The position numbers and the translations under genes were made by a program. Shown one piece after another: positions 1 through 11,506 of a stretch of 31,401 nucleotides of DNA. The notes beneath the pieces are model-generated. The model made no database searches. It was not told where the DNA came from and worked only from the letters and a program-made list of their open reading frames with translations. Each line of letters opens with the position of its first letter. Within the stretch, counting starts at the first letter, position 1. The stretch is from Paraglomus occultum (Eukaryota > Glomeromycota > Glomeromycetes > Paraglomerales > Paraglomeraceae): assembly GCA_910592205.1 (NCBI GenBank), contig CAJVPJ010000267.1:1-31401 (forward strand). Direction: 5' to 3'.

Positions 1-660
1 CGTCGCATACAAATTCTGAGCACCGAAAGATAAAAGCGAGAATTAGCGGTTGTTATTTTGAGGTATAATAATAACATAGATCATAGATATCATAAAGATA
101 TAAACTGCTGGTCGTTGCCAGGTGGACATTGTGGCGGCACCAGCGCGAAGCATGTCTGCTACACACAACACCATTTTATCAATAAGGCGCAAAAGAGTGA
201 GTGCCAGTTCGCCTGGCAACTGTCCGCGATTGATAGATAAATGGGGGACACCGACTCAAAAGTCGAAACACAACAGAAATATCCCCACAGAGCAAACCAA
301 GCCGTTATGGTCGCAGGGGACGGCACCAGCGCGAAGCATGTCTGCTATACACCCAGCAACGCGGCATCAAAGCGGCGCACCCGACACTGGCGCTCCGTGC
401 ATCTGAAAGGAAAATCTAGGAAAAGCACTTATCTTGTATCAGCAATCAACGACATAACGCTCGACGATACGTTCGCCAACTGTGAACGTAATGCCTGCAC
501 GAAACGTGCGACGTGAAGGGTCTGCATTCGAAATGATCAAATCGCCGTTCACAGTCTGGTTTTGTTGCAGCATGCCCCATCTCAAATTGTACTCTCAACT
601 TTGATAAGCTTTAAATGTATTCTCGACTTTGATAAGCATTGGGTATTCTTTTTAACATCG
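1..660. repeat. GC-richer block with diverged direct repeat
   Basis: No convincing gene is seen. A 26-bp perfect direct repeat (cggcaccagcgcgaagcatg plus tctgct) occurs at 135-160 and 321-346, followed in both copies by a near-identical short tail. Weaker similarity continues for some 60 bp after each copy (atcaa...ggcgca, then a gccag/ctggcg segment), suggesting two diverged tandem units offset by 186 bp. A 9-bp inverted pair (gttgccagg at 114-122, cctggcaac at 212-220) lies inside. In one frame both copies read GTSAKHVCYT, but a stop separates them and no longer protein emerges. The block is visibly GC-richer than the surroundings. It may be a remnant of a dispersed element; its nature is unknown. 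Confidence 0.5.
588..637. repeat. 22-bp near-perfect tandem repeat upstream of the 674 gene
   Basis: Copies at 588-609 and 616-637, starting tgtactctcaactttgat and tgtattctcgactttgat, differ at two positions and are offset by 28 bp. They end 37 bp before the ATG at 674, so they lie in its likely promoter or 5' UTR. Whether they are bound by a factor is unknown. Confidence 0.6.
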
Positions 661-673
661 AATATTATTCATC

Positions 674-1471
674 ATGGTCTTGGTAGATCTCTTTTATCCG
701 GATAACGTAAAGAAGAGAGAACAAGTGTCAGAATATCTGACCAGGTTCAGAGTGAGGTTCGAAGACTTTAAAAAGTCTTGGAATACAATGTGCACGTCAT
801 TCAATAACGCTGTTAAACAGAAAAGACCGGATTGGGTTCTACAGAAACTCGATTATAATCCGACATCACAAGAGCCGGATTACATACTCAAGGAGATCAA
901 GAGAGTATTGGAAGACGCAATAAATAAAGTTCCAAAACTGGAACAGGACCTTGATATCAAAGATATAGCAGGAGTTTTTGAAAAGACGAATGCAAAAGTG
1001 TTTCAGAAAAGTAATTTAGAAAAATTTAAGGAAATCCACACAGCATTGGCTTCAATATTTGGCATATTCCAGACCTCAATTGTTATATGCGTTATAGTCA
1101 TGATAGTTAAGCATGCAAAGCCAGTATACAAAACTGTCGTAAAAGGCATACAGCATATTGGAGTACTTGGACTACTTGGATTACTCGTTGGAGGTATTGC
1201 GGTAACTTTGTTAATAAGTGCTATATGGGGAGCTATAGAAAGTGAAAAATTGGAAAAGGCTATAAAAGAATTGCGCACGCTCAATGAGGAATGCATCGAA
1301 CCCCTCGGTGACATGCGCAGGAAGATTGACGGAATAAACCAGAATATTGCAGATGGCATTTACAAAATAGACGAGCATTTTTTCATAAAAGATAGGGAGC
1401 TTAAAGAAGATCTTCCTGCGGAATTACAGAGATTTTTCGGTTTGAATACCAACAACCGATTCATACACTGA
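674..1471 (+). CDS. Intronless orphan helical protein with two membrane spans
   Basis: I do not recognise this 265-residue protein. Residues 1-120 are charged and predicted helical, with heptad-like stretches around 70-120. Two hydrophobic segments follow, about 122-145 and 160-188, the second rich in Gly and Leu (VLGLLGLLVGG). The segments are joined by a short basic linker (KHAKP). A second charged, coiled-coil-like helix (about 189-240) and a short tail complete it. There is no N-terminal signal peptide. The layout, long helical arms flanking a hydrophobic hairpin, suits a membrane-anchored or membrane-inserting helical bundle; this is inference from shape only. It is the only intronless gene of this size here. 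The start is the first ATG of the frame, with good context (catcatgg). An AATAAA-rich stretch follows the stop near 1660. Confidence 0.6.
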   Translation: MVLVDLFYPDNVKKREQVSEYLTRFRVRFEDFKKSWNTMCTSFNNAVKQKRPDWVLQKLDYNPTSQEPDYILKEIKRVLEDAINKVPKLEQDLDIKDIAGVFEKTNAKVFQKSNLEKFKEIHTALASIFGIFQTSIVICVIVMIVKHAKPVYKTVVKGIQHIGVLGLLGLLVGGIAVTLLISAIWGAIESEKLEKAIKELRTLNEECIEPLGDMRRKIDGINQNIADGIYKIDEHFFIKDRELKEDLPAELQRFFGLNTNNRFIH

Positions 1472-1951
1472 TACTTCAACAAATGGGTGGTTGGAAATGC
1501 TTTATCCCGAATAGCATCTCCTTTATTATTATGTCCTTTTTTTTTTCAAAATTAATTTCTCCTTGGTTCATATCGCGTCATTGGCGCACGATGTTTATTT
1601 CCATTTGCGTTATTATTATACTTCGCGATTTCAATTTTATTTGTTATTTGCTGCGGCAATAAATAATAAAACGTCAATATATTTTATTTCGTATTGAAAT
1701 CATTAAAGCACCAAGTCAATGACGGACGGTACTGGAACAGTAACGGGAGGGAATTTCACCAATCAATTGGCCATCGTAATAAATTTTACGTCACATTTCA
1801 TCTAAAATTTATTCTGAGCAGTTTCCTTGTATATTGTATTTTCTTCGCTTTGCCCCCAATGAAATTCAGACGATTTATTATCTTTTAGCTTGCCATTACG
1901 CTTAGACCTATTCCCGTAACAAGCCAAAGTAATTACGATCGTGAATTAGCA

Positions 1952-2004
1952 TTCCGAAAATAAGCATTTCTATAGTTAAAATAAAGGTGTGCTTATTTTC
2001 GGAA
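1952..2004. repeat. 15-bp perfect inverted repeat (hairpin)
   Basis: ttccgaaaataagca at 1952-1966 pairs exactly with tgcttattttcggaa at 1990-2004, leaving a 23-nt loop. It stands alone in an intergenic stretch without a T-run. It could be a tiny MITE remnant or a binding-site palindrome. Confidence 0.6.
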
Positions 2005-3991
2005 CTAAAGTTCAAACACCGGAAGTGTTGGATATACTGTATTATTCAAGATATAAATTTGGATAGCGTTATGCGTCATTTTATTAACTATCTCAGATAG
2101 TACAGCATTCGTATGTTTACGGTAACTATAATATCAAAAATGACGATTGAAGAAAGAGACTGTCATAGTAAGCAGGCAATGCAAGATTTTTACTAATTCA
2201 CACCAAGAATATATAGACCCATTAATCTTAAGAATATGAATCGGATTAATCAAAAAGGATGCATTTTACTGTATGCAGCGTAGAGAGAGTCTACTATAAA
2301 GCCTTAATGATTTGCCCTATATGACAATTATGGATACAGACAAATCTATCGCATTATTCACACATGATATGCTGCAAAACTTTGGATGAACTAATTAACT
2401 TACCCTATTCGTATACATGGTTTTGAGCTAGACTCGTTTCTTAGTGCGCTTTGGCGGGGAGAAAAACGTGTCCCATTGATAACATTGTAGTTTGTTTAAC
2501 CTTCCTCTCCTGCCTGCGCGTTATTGATACTTCCTCAGTGACATTTTCCTTGATCACTTTGCTTGCCTTTAGGTGCCACAACTTTGAACAAGAAAAATGA
2601 GCATGATGGTGAGGTAAATCCACGCTGACGAAAACTCTTAAATAAATGATCGATAAACGGACTGCAATTTATCATGGCAATATTACCTTCCAGTTCACCA
2701 ATATCTCAAGCGTTGGGCTTCAAAGAGTTCAAGGCTGCAATTAATTGAGGAAATGCAAGCGGCGAACCACAACTAAATCCCTACATATAAACCGTTGTAG
2801 CACAGTGTCACAGCATAGCATGCTCCTCAAAGAGCTGCAGTAAAATAAAGTTGTAAGAATGTATACATGGGATGCATATGCCACTTCCGTTTCTTACATA
2901 ATGCAGACTTGAAGTCCATGAATGCACAATTGTTCTGCATCTCTGTCGGAAAAAGGCACTTCCTCTACCATGCGAGGATGTGACTTTAGAACCCTGTAGA
3001 TAATTGCTGGGTAATAGAGTAGCTAACTAAATATAGAGTACAAGTTTTGAGCAAACGAAAAATACCCAGGTTTTTGCCCTGATCCGTACACAATTTTGTC
3101 CACCCGCAAATTCGCTCGAACTCAACTCCAGCCCCGTTGATTTGTGCTAGATGTATTGATTGCAAGGATGTCCTGAGCAAGTTCGTTGGCAGCGGATGCA
3201 GCGGTTGATGGTCATTGATAATTAAATCGCACTTTCTCCCAATGGGATTACGTTTGTTTTTTGTTTTTTTTTTTTGGTTCATTTGTAGCTCGCTCGCCAC
3301 TAAGACACGTCATTTCATCCAAGAAATAGACGCTTGTGACTGAAACATAAGAATTCGTACCATTTCAGCACCAGCGAACTCCCCGTGTCCCTAAACACAA
3401 TTTCTATGATCTGTGTCGTCATCCTTATTATGTAATCAAGTTCTGACAATTCAACATCGCGCGCGCAAATGTATGAACGAATTTTTGCATGCGGACAATA
3501 AAGCAATAAAATCGGTTAGTAAAAGCTTTTTTTATTGCAAGTCTGCACGTGTGTGACACGTATCTGCACGCAGTGAAAATAATAAACAATGATGTAATAA
3601 TGAGGTAATAGTGAGCAAGCGAACGTTTTTATCAATCTGAAAGATGGATGACCGCAAAAGAAATAAATTAAGTTGCTTTTTTTGGAATCACTCAATTACG
3701 CCCAACTTTACAACACAATACGAAGAATCGAACGAGTTAAGCGTAGTGACTAGAAACTGCTTCTCTTGTGAATTAGTACAATCAAAATAATACTAGCACA
3801 GTGGTGTTTAATATTTCACAAGCCTGATAGCGTTATAGTTACGTAAATAAATGTAGTGTCTTCAATCATATCTATTGTCACGTCACTCCTACGCCGAATA
3901 TACAAAGACCGTCGAAGCGACCTAGACCCTTGGCAAATAACCCAGCCCTTAATTATTAGACTCTGTGTCTAACTAAATAAAGACATGATAT

Positions 3992-3997
3992 TTTATT
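3992..3997 (-). terminator. AATAAA poly(A) signal for the aldehyde dehydrogenase gene
   Basis: AATAAA on the minus strand, 83 nt beyond the TAG stop at 4080-4082, is a plausible cleavage/polyadenylation signal for that transcript. Confidence 0.4.
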
Positions 3998-4079
3998 GTT
4001 GTGATGCATTGTCTGAATGACAACATTTTACCTCGTCAATTAAATTTGCCCAAAAAATTGGATTACCCATAGACTACAC

Positions 4080-6149
4080 CTAAATTGGTAAATTAAGATT
4101 GACGCACACAGTTTTGACTTCAGTATAACTGTCCAAAACACTTTTGCCATTTTCTCTCCCGTGACCAGATTCTTTGTATCCGCCAAATGGTCTGAACAAT
4201 TGAGAAGAATTAGTTAGATGAAATTAATCAGCCATTACCAACAAAAATAATAGCGATATGGAAGGTCTATGATGCCAATACATACGCCGATGCATGAACT
4301 AAATTGTAACAATTAACTTTTACATTTAATTCATCGTGTTAGTATCGATTAACTTCCCGAGGTAAACAAACAGGCATAATCTTGTTATTATTATGACTTA
4401 CCCCAAACAGTTCCAGCTTTCAATTTATTCGCAACTGATATTGCCTTGGATATATCTTTCGTAAACACTGCTGCGGCGAGACCATAATTCGTCATATGTG
4501 CTCGTTCAAGAGCCTCATCGATAGTTTTGAATTTATCAACAGCAACAACAGGCCCAAATATTTCTTCTTGCATGATTTTCATTGATTCGTTCTATATAGT
4601 TGAAATTAGTAGACGAAAAACTCGCATATTGAAAACTTTTCACGCAACCGGCAACTCTAAACTTACGACATTGGTAAATACTGTCGGTTTAATGAAAAAT
4701 CCCTGATTGCCGTGTCTCTCACCGCCCATCTCCAAAGTCGCTCCTTCGTTCTTTCCTGCTTCGATGTACTCCATAACCCTAAATAAGACGTGTTTTTAAA
4801 TGTGGTTCGACCATAATATACTTCCTTTTTATCCACACCCGAAATGCATCTATTCTACCTATCGAACTGCTCTTGGGATATTAGTGGCCCTTGGTATGTC
4901 CCTTGATCGAACGGATCTCCGATTTTAGTACTGGCCGCATGTTCCTTGAACTTTTCCAGAAACTCTTCGTAAATACTCTCTTCAACATATACACGTGATC
5001 CAGCAGTACAGCATTGTCCACTGTTGAAGAAGATGCCCATGTGAGCCCATTTTACAGCTTCTTCGAGATCAGCACCTGCACATATAATAGTTGGAGACTT
5101 GCCACCAAGCTCAAGTGTTACTTTCTTCATGTTGCTTGACGAGGCGGCTCGAAGGATACTTCTACCAACCGCAGTTGAACCTGTTTGGGCGTGATTTTAG
5201 TTTTAAAAGATTTTTATTAAGAATCTTGAACACGTGTCTCACATACCAGTAAACGCGACTTTTCCTATCTTCATGTGACTGGCAATGGCTTTACCAGCCT
5301 CGGCCCATCCAGGGCAAATGTTGACAACCCCTGGAGGAAACCCTGCCTCCCTTATTAATTTGGCCAAATATAGAGCACTCAACGGTGTCTGTTCGGCAGG
5401 TTTAAGGACGATCACATTTCCTAAATTGAAATTATACGAGCAAAAATTTACCAAATGCGGGATTTTTCAAACGAAAAAAAAAAAAAGCATACCTGTGATA
5501 AGTGCAGGCGCTACTTTCCAAGAAAGCATACAAAGTGGGAAGTTGAATGGTATGATGCCACCGACAATACCGATCGGCTCTCTTCTCGTGTACAAGAACT
5601 TATCGTCAGAACTATCGATCACCTCGCCATTAATTTTTTCTGCAAATCCGGCAAAATACTCGAAAGTCTGGATCACTACCGGTAGGTCTGCCATCTGGGC
5701 GATTTCAAACGACTTTCCATTATCCAACGATTCGATCGCAGCGAGGATTTCGAAATCTCTGCGAATGAGCTCGATCAATTTGTATAGTAATCGACCACGT
5801 TCGCTGCTGGAAACTTGCTTCCAGACCTTTTCAAAGGCGTTTTCGGCGGCATTGACAGCAATGTCAATGTCGTTTGGGGTAGCTTCGGCAACGGTTGTGA
5901 TGACTTTGCCAGTCGAAGGATTAATGGTTTCGAATCGTTTGCCATCAACCGATTCGACAAACTCGTTATTAATAAAAAGACCTGTGTTAACTACGTGTCA
6001 TTTATAACATAGAATGATGTATTAAAATGAGTGATGCTAGTACTGTGAATTGCTTATCAAGATTTCGTGACCTTACTTTCTACTTTCTTGCCCGTTGGCA
6101 ACACAATAATTTCGGTAGGCGTCATTTCCAATGTAGTTTCTGCCTTCAT
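4080..6149 (-). CDS. Aldehyde dehydrogenase (NAD(P)+), ALDH1/2 class, complete, eight exons
   Basis: Oxidises aldehydes to acids; probably cytosolic, since no clear targeting peptide is seen. Hand-built exons (5' to 3'): 6149-6077, 5981-5493, 5420-5247, 5180-4859, 4778-4667, 4591-4402, 4316-4286, 4191-4080. All phases agree and give 500 residues, the usual family length. Family marks in order: LFINNEFV near the N-terminus, [21 protein letters not shown] (the Lys and Glu that contact NAD ribose), [13 protein letters not shown] with general-base Glu269, GQCCTAGSR with nucleophile Cys303, EEIFGPV, and SGHGRE near the C-terminus. Exon 7 is only 31 nt; it encodes the [10 protein letters not shown] segment and has a tactaac branch site upstream. 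The first ATG is taken as start, but a TATA-like box lies only 22 nt before it, so Met9 (6125) remains possible. It lies upstream of, and on the opposite strand to, the orphan gene at 674. Confidence 0.93.
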
Positions 6150-6171
6150 CAAGAGTTGATGAAAGTCAAGG

Positions 6172-6179
6172 TTTATATA
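6172..6179 (-). promoter_or_regulatory. TATA box (TATATAAA) upstream of the ALDH gene
   Basis: TATATAAA ends 22 nt before the proposed ATG at 6149. At normal TATA-to-start spacing the 5' UTR would be almost absent, so either the leader is very short or Met9 is used. Confidence 0.35.
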
Positions 6180-6403
6180 CCTAATCGTCGTTCCCCAATT
6201 TGCTACATGTCTCCGAAGAGGATCCTCGATGGTGGCCAGCAGTACACAATTAAAAATAATCTTTTTTGTAACAAGTCAGCGAAGCTTACCCCAACGAGGA
6301 TTAGAATATCTAAATTTAGTTTGAACAATTTCTTAGAGCCTCGGATCGCACGTCACTCGATTCTTCGGTCTCATCGTTTATTGGCCACAATAATAGTTTC
6401 AGA

Positions 6404-6975
6404 TATAATTATGGGGTCTGATATCAGTAGTTTTACAAACATACTTATAAAATTTACATATGGTGCTTTTTTTTGTCGATCATTGCCGATCATTTTACAA
6501 TAGTATTAATAATAATAATAAGGCTTCTGAAGGAAGCGAGCTACGCACCTGAGACTGTAACCATATATGCTCTAATACGTGCTCTTTAAACTGACCCACG
6601 CCTTTTTTTACTACTGTTGTGAAGAATTATAAAAATTGTCAAATACGTAAATTTTAACAATATAAACTCACATTTATGTCAAGTAAATCGAAGAAACAGT
6701 AACATACGTTCGTTAGCCCATTGATTGAGTGTATGTCATATAACATTATTTGCGAAATTAGTATCCATCATATTTCGCTATCAGACAAATGATTGACAAT
6801 AATAGAAATCAAAAAATGCTGATCACAAACATAGTCATTCCTACTAGTTTCGCAAATAAACACACCAATTAATGTTATATAACATACACTCAATCAATGG
6901 GTACGTTACTGTTTCTTCGATTTACTTGACATAAATGTGAGTTTTTATTGCTATCAGACCCCCCATAATTACGTG
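6404..6975. repeat. Outer inverted-repeat pair enclosing a hairpin element
   Basis: tataattatggggtctgat at 6404-6422 matches, inverted, the stretch around 6952-6972 (atcagaccccccataatta) with a two-base length difference. The pair encloses 6658-6950. A third copy of the ctatcagac core sits at 6777-6785. The arrangement suggests a nested or decayed MITE. No transposase reading frame is present. The UPRT poly(A) signal lies just outside the right end. Confidence 0.45.
6658..6950. mobile_element. MITE-like element with about 100-bp terminal inverted repeats
   Basis: The left arm (6658 to about 6764) and right arm (about 6844 to 6950) are reverse complements over about 100 bp with few mismatches. 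The outer 20 bp (caatataaactcacatttat) differ at one base. The left arm carries a short extra segment near 6710-6716. The centre is about 80 bp. Non-coding, long-armed and small, it fits a foldback/MITE element. It sits between the 3' end of the UPRT gene and the promoter of the ALDH gene. No clean target-site duplication was found. Confidence 0.75.
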
Positions 6976-6991
6976 ATATAATAGACAATAT

Positions 6992-6997
6992 TTTATT
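6992..6997 (-). terminator. AATAAA poly(A) signal for the UPRT gene
   Basis: AATAAA on the minus strand, 38 nt past the TAA stop at 7035-7037. Confidence 0.45.
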
Positions 6998-7034
6998 CGC
7001 TACAACATATCGCTACATGTGTAACAATTATATA

Positions 7035-8310
<1,276 letters not shown>

Positions 8311-8335
8311 CTTTTTTATACAGTCAACCTAAGAA

Positions 8336-8389
8336 AATGTACTTTTTTTTTTAAAAGATCAAAATGTACTTTTTTTTAAAAGATCAAAA
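8336..8389. repeat. Short tandem duplication
   Basis: Two adjacent copies of an aatgtac-T(8-10)-aaaagatcaa unit of about 26 bp, differing in T-run length. The first begins 26 bp upstream of the proposed UPRT start. It is probably a replication-slippage product. Confidence 0.6.
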
Positions 8390-8407
8390 GGTCGTGAGTG
8401 AATACAG

Positions 8408-8808
8408 TAGCCTGTCAATTCTGTTCCGTTCTGTTCCGATTGACGGCAAAATTGTATCAACCAATCAAAAATCCGTGAGAATTGAGGACAAAATTTCGCG
8501 TTTCCCCGTTCCGTTGTTTTTCTTTTCACTCCAAGATTTCAAGTGTTAGTCTTTACAAAAAATATATATATTTCTACAAGCCATTAGAACCCTTTTGCGC
8601 AACGTAACCTTTTATTTTTTTACACTTATTAATAAAACGTGTGTGGGGAACAGATAGGAACGGAGAACCCCAAAAATCAATTTATCGTTATTTTGGTCGC
8701 CACCCTGCAAATTTGTTGTTCCCATCATGTGGTTTTTAATCTGCCAATCAGGGATCGGCACAAATTGGAACGGAACGGAACGGAACGGAACAGAATTGAA
8801 CAGGCCTA
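8408..8808. mobile_element. MITE-like element with GGAAC-repeat terminal inverted repeats and possible TA target site
   Basis: The left end at 8408 (tagcctgtcaattctgttcc) and the inverted right end at 8808 (taggcctgttcaattctg) match over about 45 bp apart from a few one-base gaps. Both ends continue into tandem ggaac (gttcc) pentamers; the right end has four copies. The terminal TA at both ends would fit a TA target-site duplication as in Tc1/mariner-type MITEs. The 400-bp interior has no long reading frame. It lies just upstream of the UPRT gene and may have supplied promoter sequence. Confidence 0.65.
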
Positions 8809-9246
8809 GTTATTCCAAATTTTTATTTTAGATTTTCGTTCAGATTGTACCACACATAATCACAAATAAGGCAATTTTACAATCCCAATGATACAATAGT
8901 GCATTTATGTATGTACTTTTTGCTCATTTCCTCCATATACTTACCATAGTTTTGCTTGTTTGTTGTTTGTTTGTTTGTTTGTTTGTTTGTTTGTTTGTTA
9001 TTTTCTTTCTTTCCTTTGCCCAGAACATTTGAATAGCATCAAGAGCGCCTTACATGTTAGAATAATTTCTGTACAACTTTTTAAGAGGAAAGTATTTATA
9101 CGTATATATATATATAACGAAATTAATTTCTTTACAATGAAAAAAAGAAACCAAAAGAAAAAGTATTTACAGTTATTGTTTAAAGTATTAGTAAAGAAAA
9201 AGAAGAGCTGTGACAAAGAAACTTCAAAAAACTTTTTCATCTTAAT
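8809..9246. other. Intergenic, 3' flank of the zinc-finger gene
   Basis: AT-rich; contains the GTTT microsatellite at 8955-8999. No gene is seen; this is probably 3' UTR and intergenic spacer. Confidence 0.4.
8955..8999. repeat. (GTTT)n microsatellite
   Basis: About eleven near-perfect TTTG/GTTT units in a non-coding stretch. Confidence 0.9.
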
Positions 9247-9403
9247 CTATCCCGGTCTATTTGAATTAGAGTGTGAATGTGAATGTGGTTGTGGTTGTGA
9301 CTGTGACTGTGGTTGTGGTTGTGGTTGTAATTGTGGTGATTGTGATGATTGTTGATGATGATGATGATGTTGCTGCTGCTGCTGCTGCTGTTGATGTTGA
9401 TGT

Positions 9404-9438
<35 letters not shown>

Positions 9439-11471
9439 ATGTTGTGGCTGATGTTGTTGATGCTGCTGTTGTACCATTTCCGGAGGTTGCAACTGGAACG
9501 GGAAATTCGCGGATCTTGCATGATTCGTCGGTGACGTAATCTGCGGCACGTACTTTTGCGGCTGCGAATTTCCATAACTGAATGGTCCGTTACCTCCTGT
9601 TGTAGTTGGCACGGTCGATGGAGGTGGATGTAGCTGTAAAGGTGGTAAATGATGCATTGAAGCGGGTAGTCCGGAAGGACGGATATCTCTTGGCCCATTC
9701 GTCATTCCACCCGAAACCGATTCAAATGTAGGTGGCCTGTGAGTATACATTGAAGATGATTGTGCACCGGCGCCTCCATGTGACGATGAGAATATTCTTG
9801 ACTGTGGGGCAAAGTTAATTTGCAGGCTGGAAATTGAATGCGCAGCATGATTGACCGACGGAATTTGGTGCGCTTGTGACCTTTGATCATGCGTTTTCTC
9901 GTGCTTTCTCAGTGACCGTGAGTGATAATACGCTTTCCCACACCCTTTATGATTACAAACAAAAGGCCGTACATTCGAATGTGTTTTCGCATGAGTAGTA
10001 AGCGAATCCGGACGCGAAAATCGTTTTCCACATCCTGGTTTGTCACATACGAACGGCCTTTCACCTGTATGGGTCCTGAGATGGTTATACATCTTGTGGC
10101 GTTTCGTAAAAGGTTTTGGTCCTCGTGTACATCCATCCCAGTTGCATGAGTAAGTCGCCTGAATACCGATAATTTTACACGTAGAAAAAGCGATAATATT
10201 TACAAAGGACATGAATTAGTTATGGAATTCACGGAAATGGTGACGTTCTACAGTAGCCATCAAGCAAGTTCACTTTTTTAATCAATTACAAAAATTGACG
10301 AAGCAATAAGCAAAACTAAAAATCAGACTAAATTTGACTTTGAGTAATGTTCTTGTTATGTACATTCGAAGATTATGTACTCTTTTAATTCACGAGTACC
10401 ACCCGATTTATTATCTGAAACCGAACTGCTCACCTTTCCACTTCCAATATGCGTTTCACCAACATGCTCTATTAAAGACTCCAACGTCGGGAATGCCATG
10501 GTACAGTTTCGCCAACGACACTTGTGAGAATCCCTTCTGCTGTCGTCTTCTTGTTTCGAGCCTGTGGTGGAATGCGTCCCCGAAGTCGCGTCAGCTGTAG
10601 CTTCGCCACCACGCGATATATTGGAAGATACCGGTTGAACGTCTTCCATTGGTTCAACGGGAGTCAGTGGTAGGTCCACGTCGTCTGTTCGCGTGACTTT
10701 GGAATTAGTAGAAAGTAAAAGGTATTGAATGTACGGATTTAAGTGGTAGGCGATTCAGCTATTAGAGCAAGTTCGAAAGTTTGGTGCGAACAATTGCGTC
10801 AATTACGTTACAGTAGTATGCAGTATGTCAGCATAGTAATACCACTACGTTTTAGACGAATACGAAGACTATTCCTATAAAATTATTTTTGTCGCATCTT
10901 CCGATCTACACCTACACGCATGTCATTTGTACGACCTGTGTGCATCTCAACACAATGAGTTTGCTCAAAAACGTTTAGTTCGATATCTCTTACATTATAC
11001 TTACCATCGGAATCGGACGACCGTCTTGAAGAAGTCGATCTCGACGTTTTCCTCTCGTTCATGTTCTTTCCACTAGCATCTCTACTGCTTCGCATCAATC
11101 CACGTAATTTTGCAAGTAGCTGATCGTTTGTGAGATCATCATGCTCATATTTCCCAATCCTAAGCAGGATCTGGTCTCTGGATAAATCCTCTAACCTCCC
11201 AGTTGTCGAGGTCAAATCATTGTTTTCTGTATTTGCAGAATTGGACGAATCCTTATTATTGGAGGTCGTGGAATGTGAATCTTTCCTAATAGCGGATGAA
11301 AGCATGTCAGTGGTGGTCTGTTGAGGGGGTTTGTTTTCTTGCAATCCAGGAGACTTATGATCTTGATTAGATGAGGATTGTTGTTGCTGCTGTTCTTGTT
11401 GCTGTTGCTTTTGTCTCTGCTCTTCTTCCTGTTGCTGCTTCTGCTGCTGTTGCTGCTGTTGCTGTTGTTGT

Positions 11472-11506
<35 letters not shown>

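Larger units (their letters stand above)
1472..4079. other. Intergenic, no convincing gene
   Basis: About 2.6 kb of AT-rich DNA. It contains the hairpin at 1952-2004 and the ALDH poly(A) signal. Open frames of 60-104 codons on the minus strand (for example 2986-3300) lack recognisable motifs, and the longest opens at a GTG. No tRNA or other structured RNA gene was seen. Confidence 0.5.

Noticed and set aside
2986-3300. Minus-strand 104-codon frame
   Set aside because: It opens at GTG, has no motif or homology I recognise, and no splice-linked neighbours.
5285-6012. 240-aa plus-strand frame over the ALDH gene
   Set aside because: Antisense shadow; the minus strand encodes a clear ALDH with catalytic motifs.
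9273-9539. Long plus-strand frames of poly-Val/Ala and poly-Leu/Met
   Set aside because: They are shadows of CAG/CAT codon runs in the minus-strand zinc-finger gene; the same applies to 11371-11830 and 13055-13523.
10356-10679. Separate zinc-finger protein starting at 10679
   Set aside because: The apparent start is GTG; the frame continues to a splice acceptor at 10697 and joins in phase to the Gln-rich exon.
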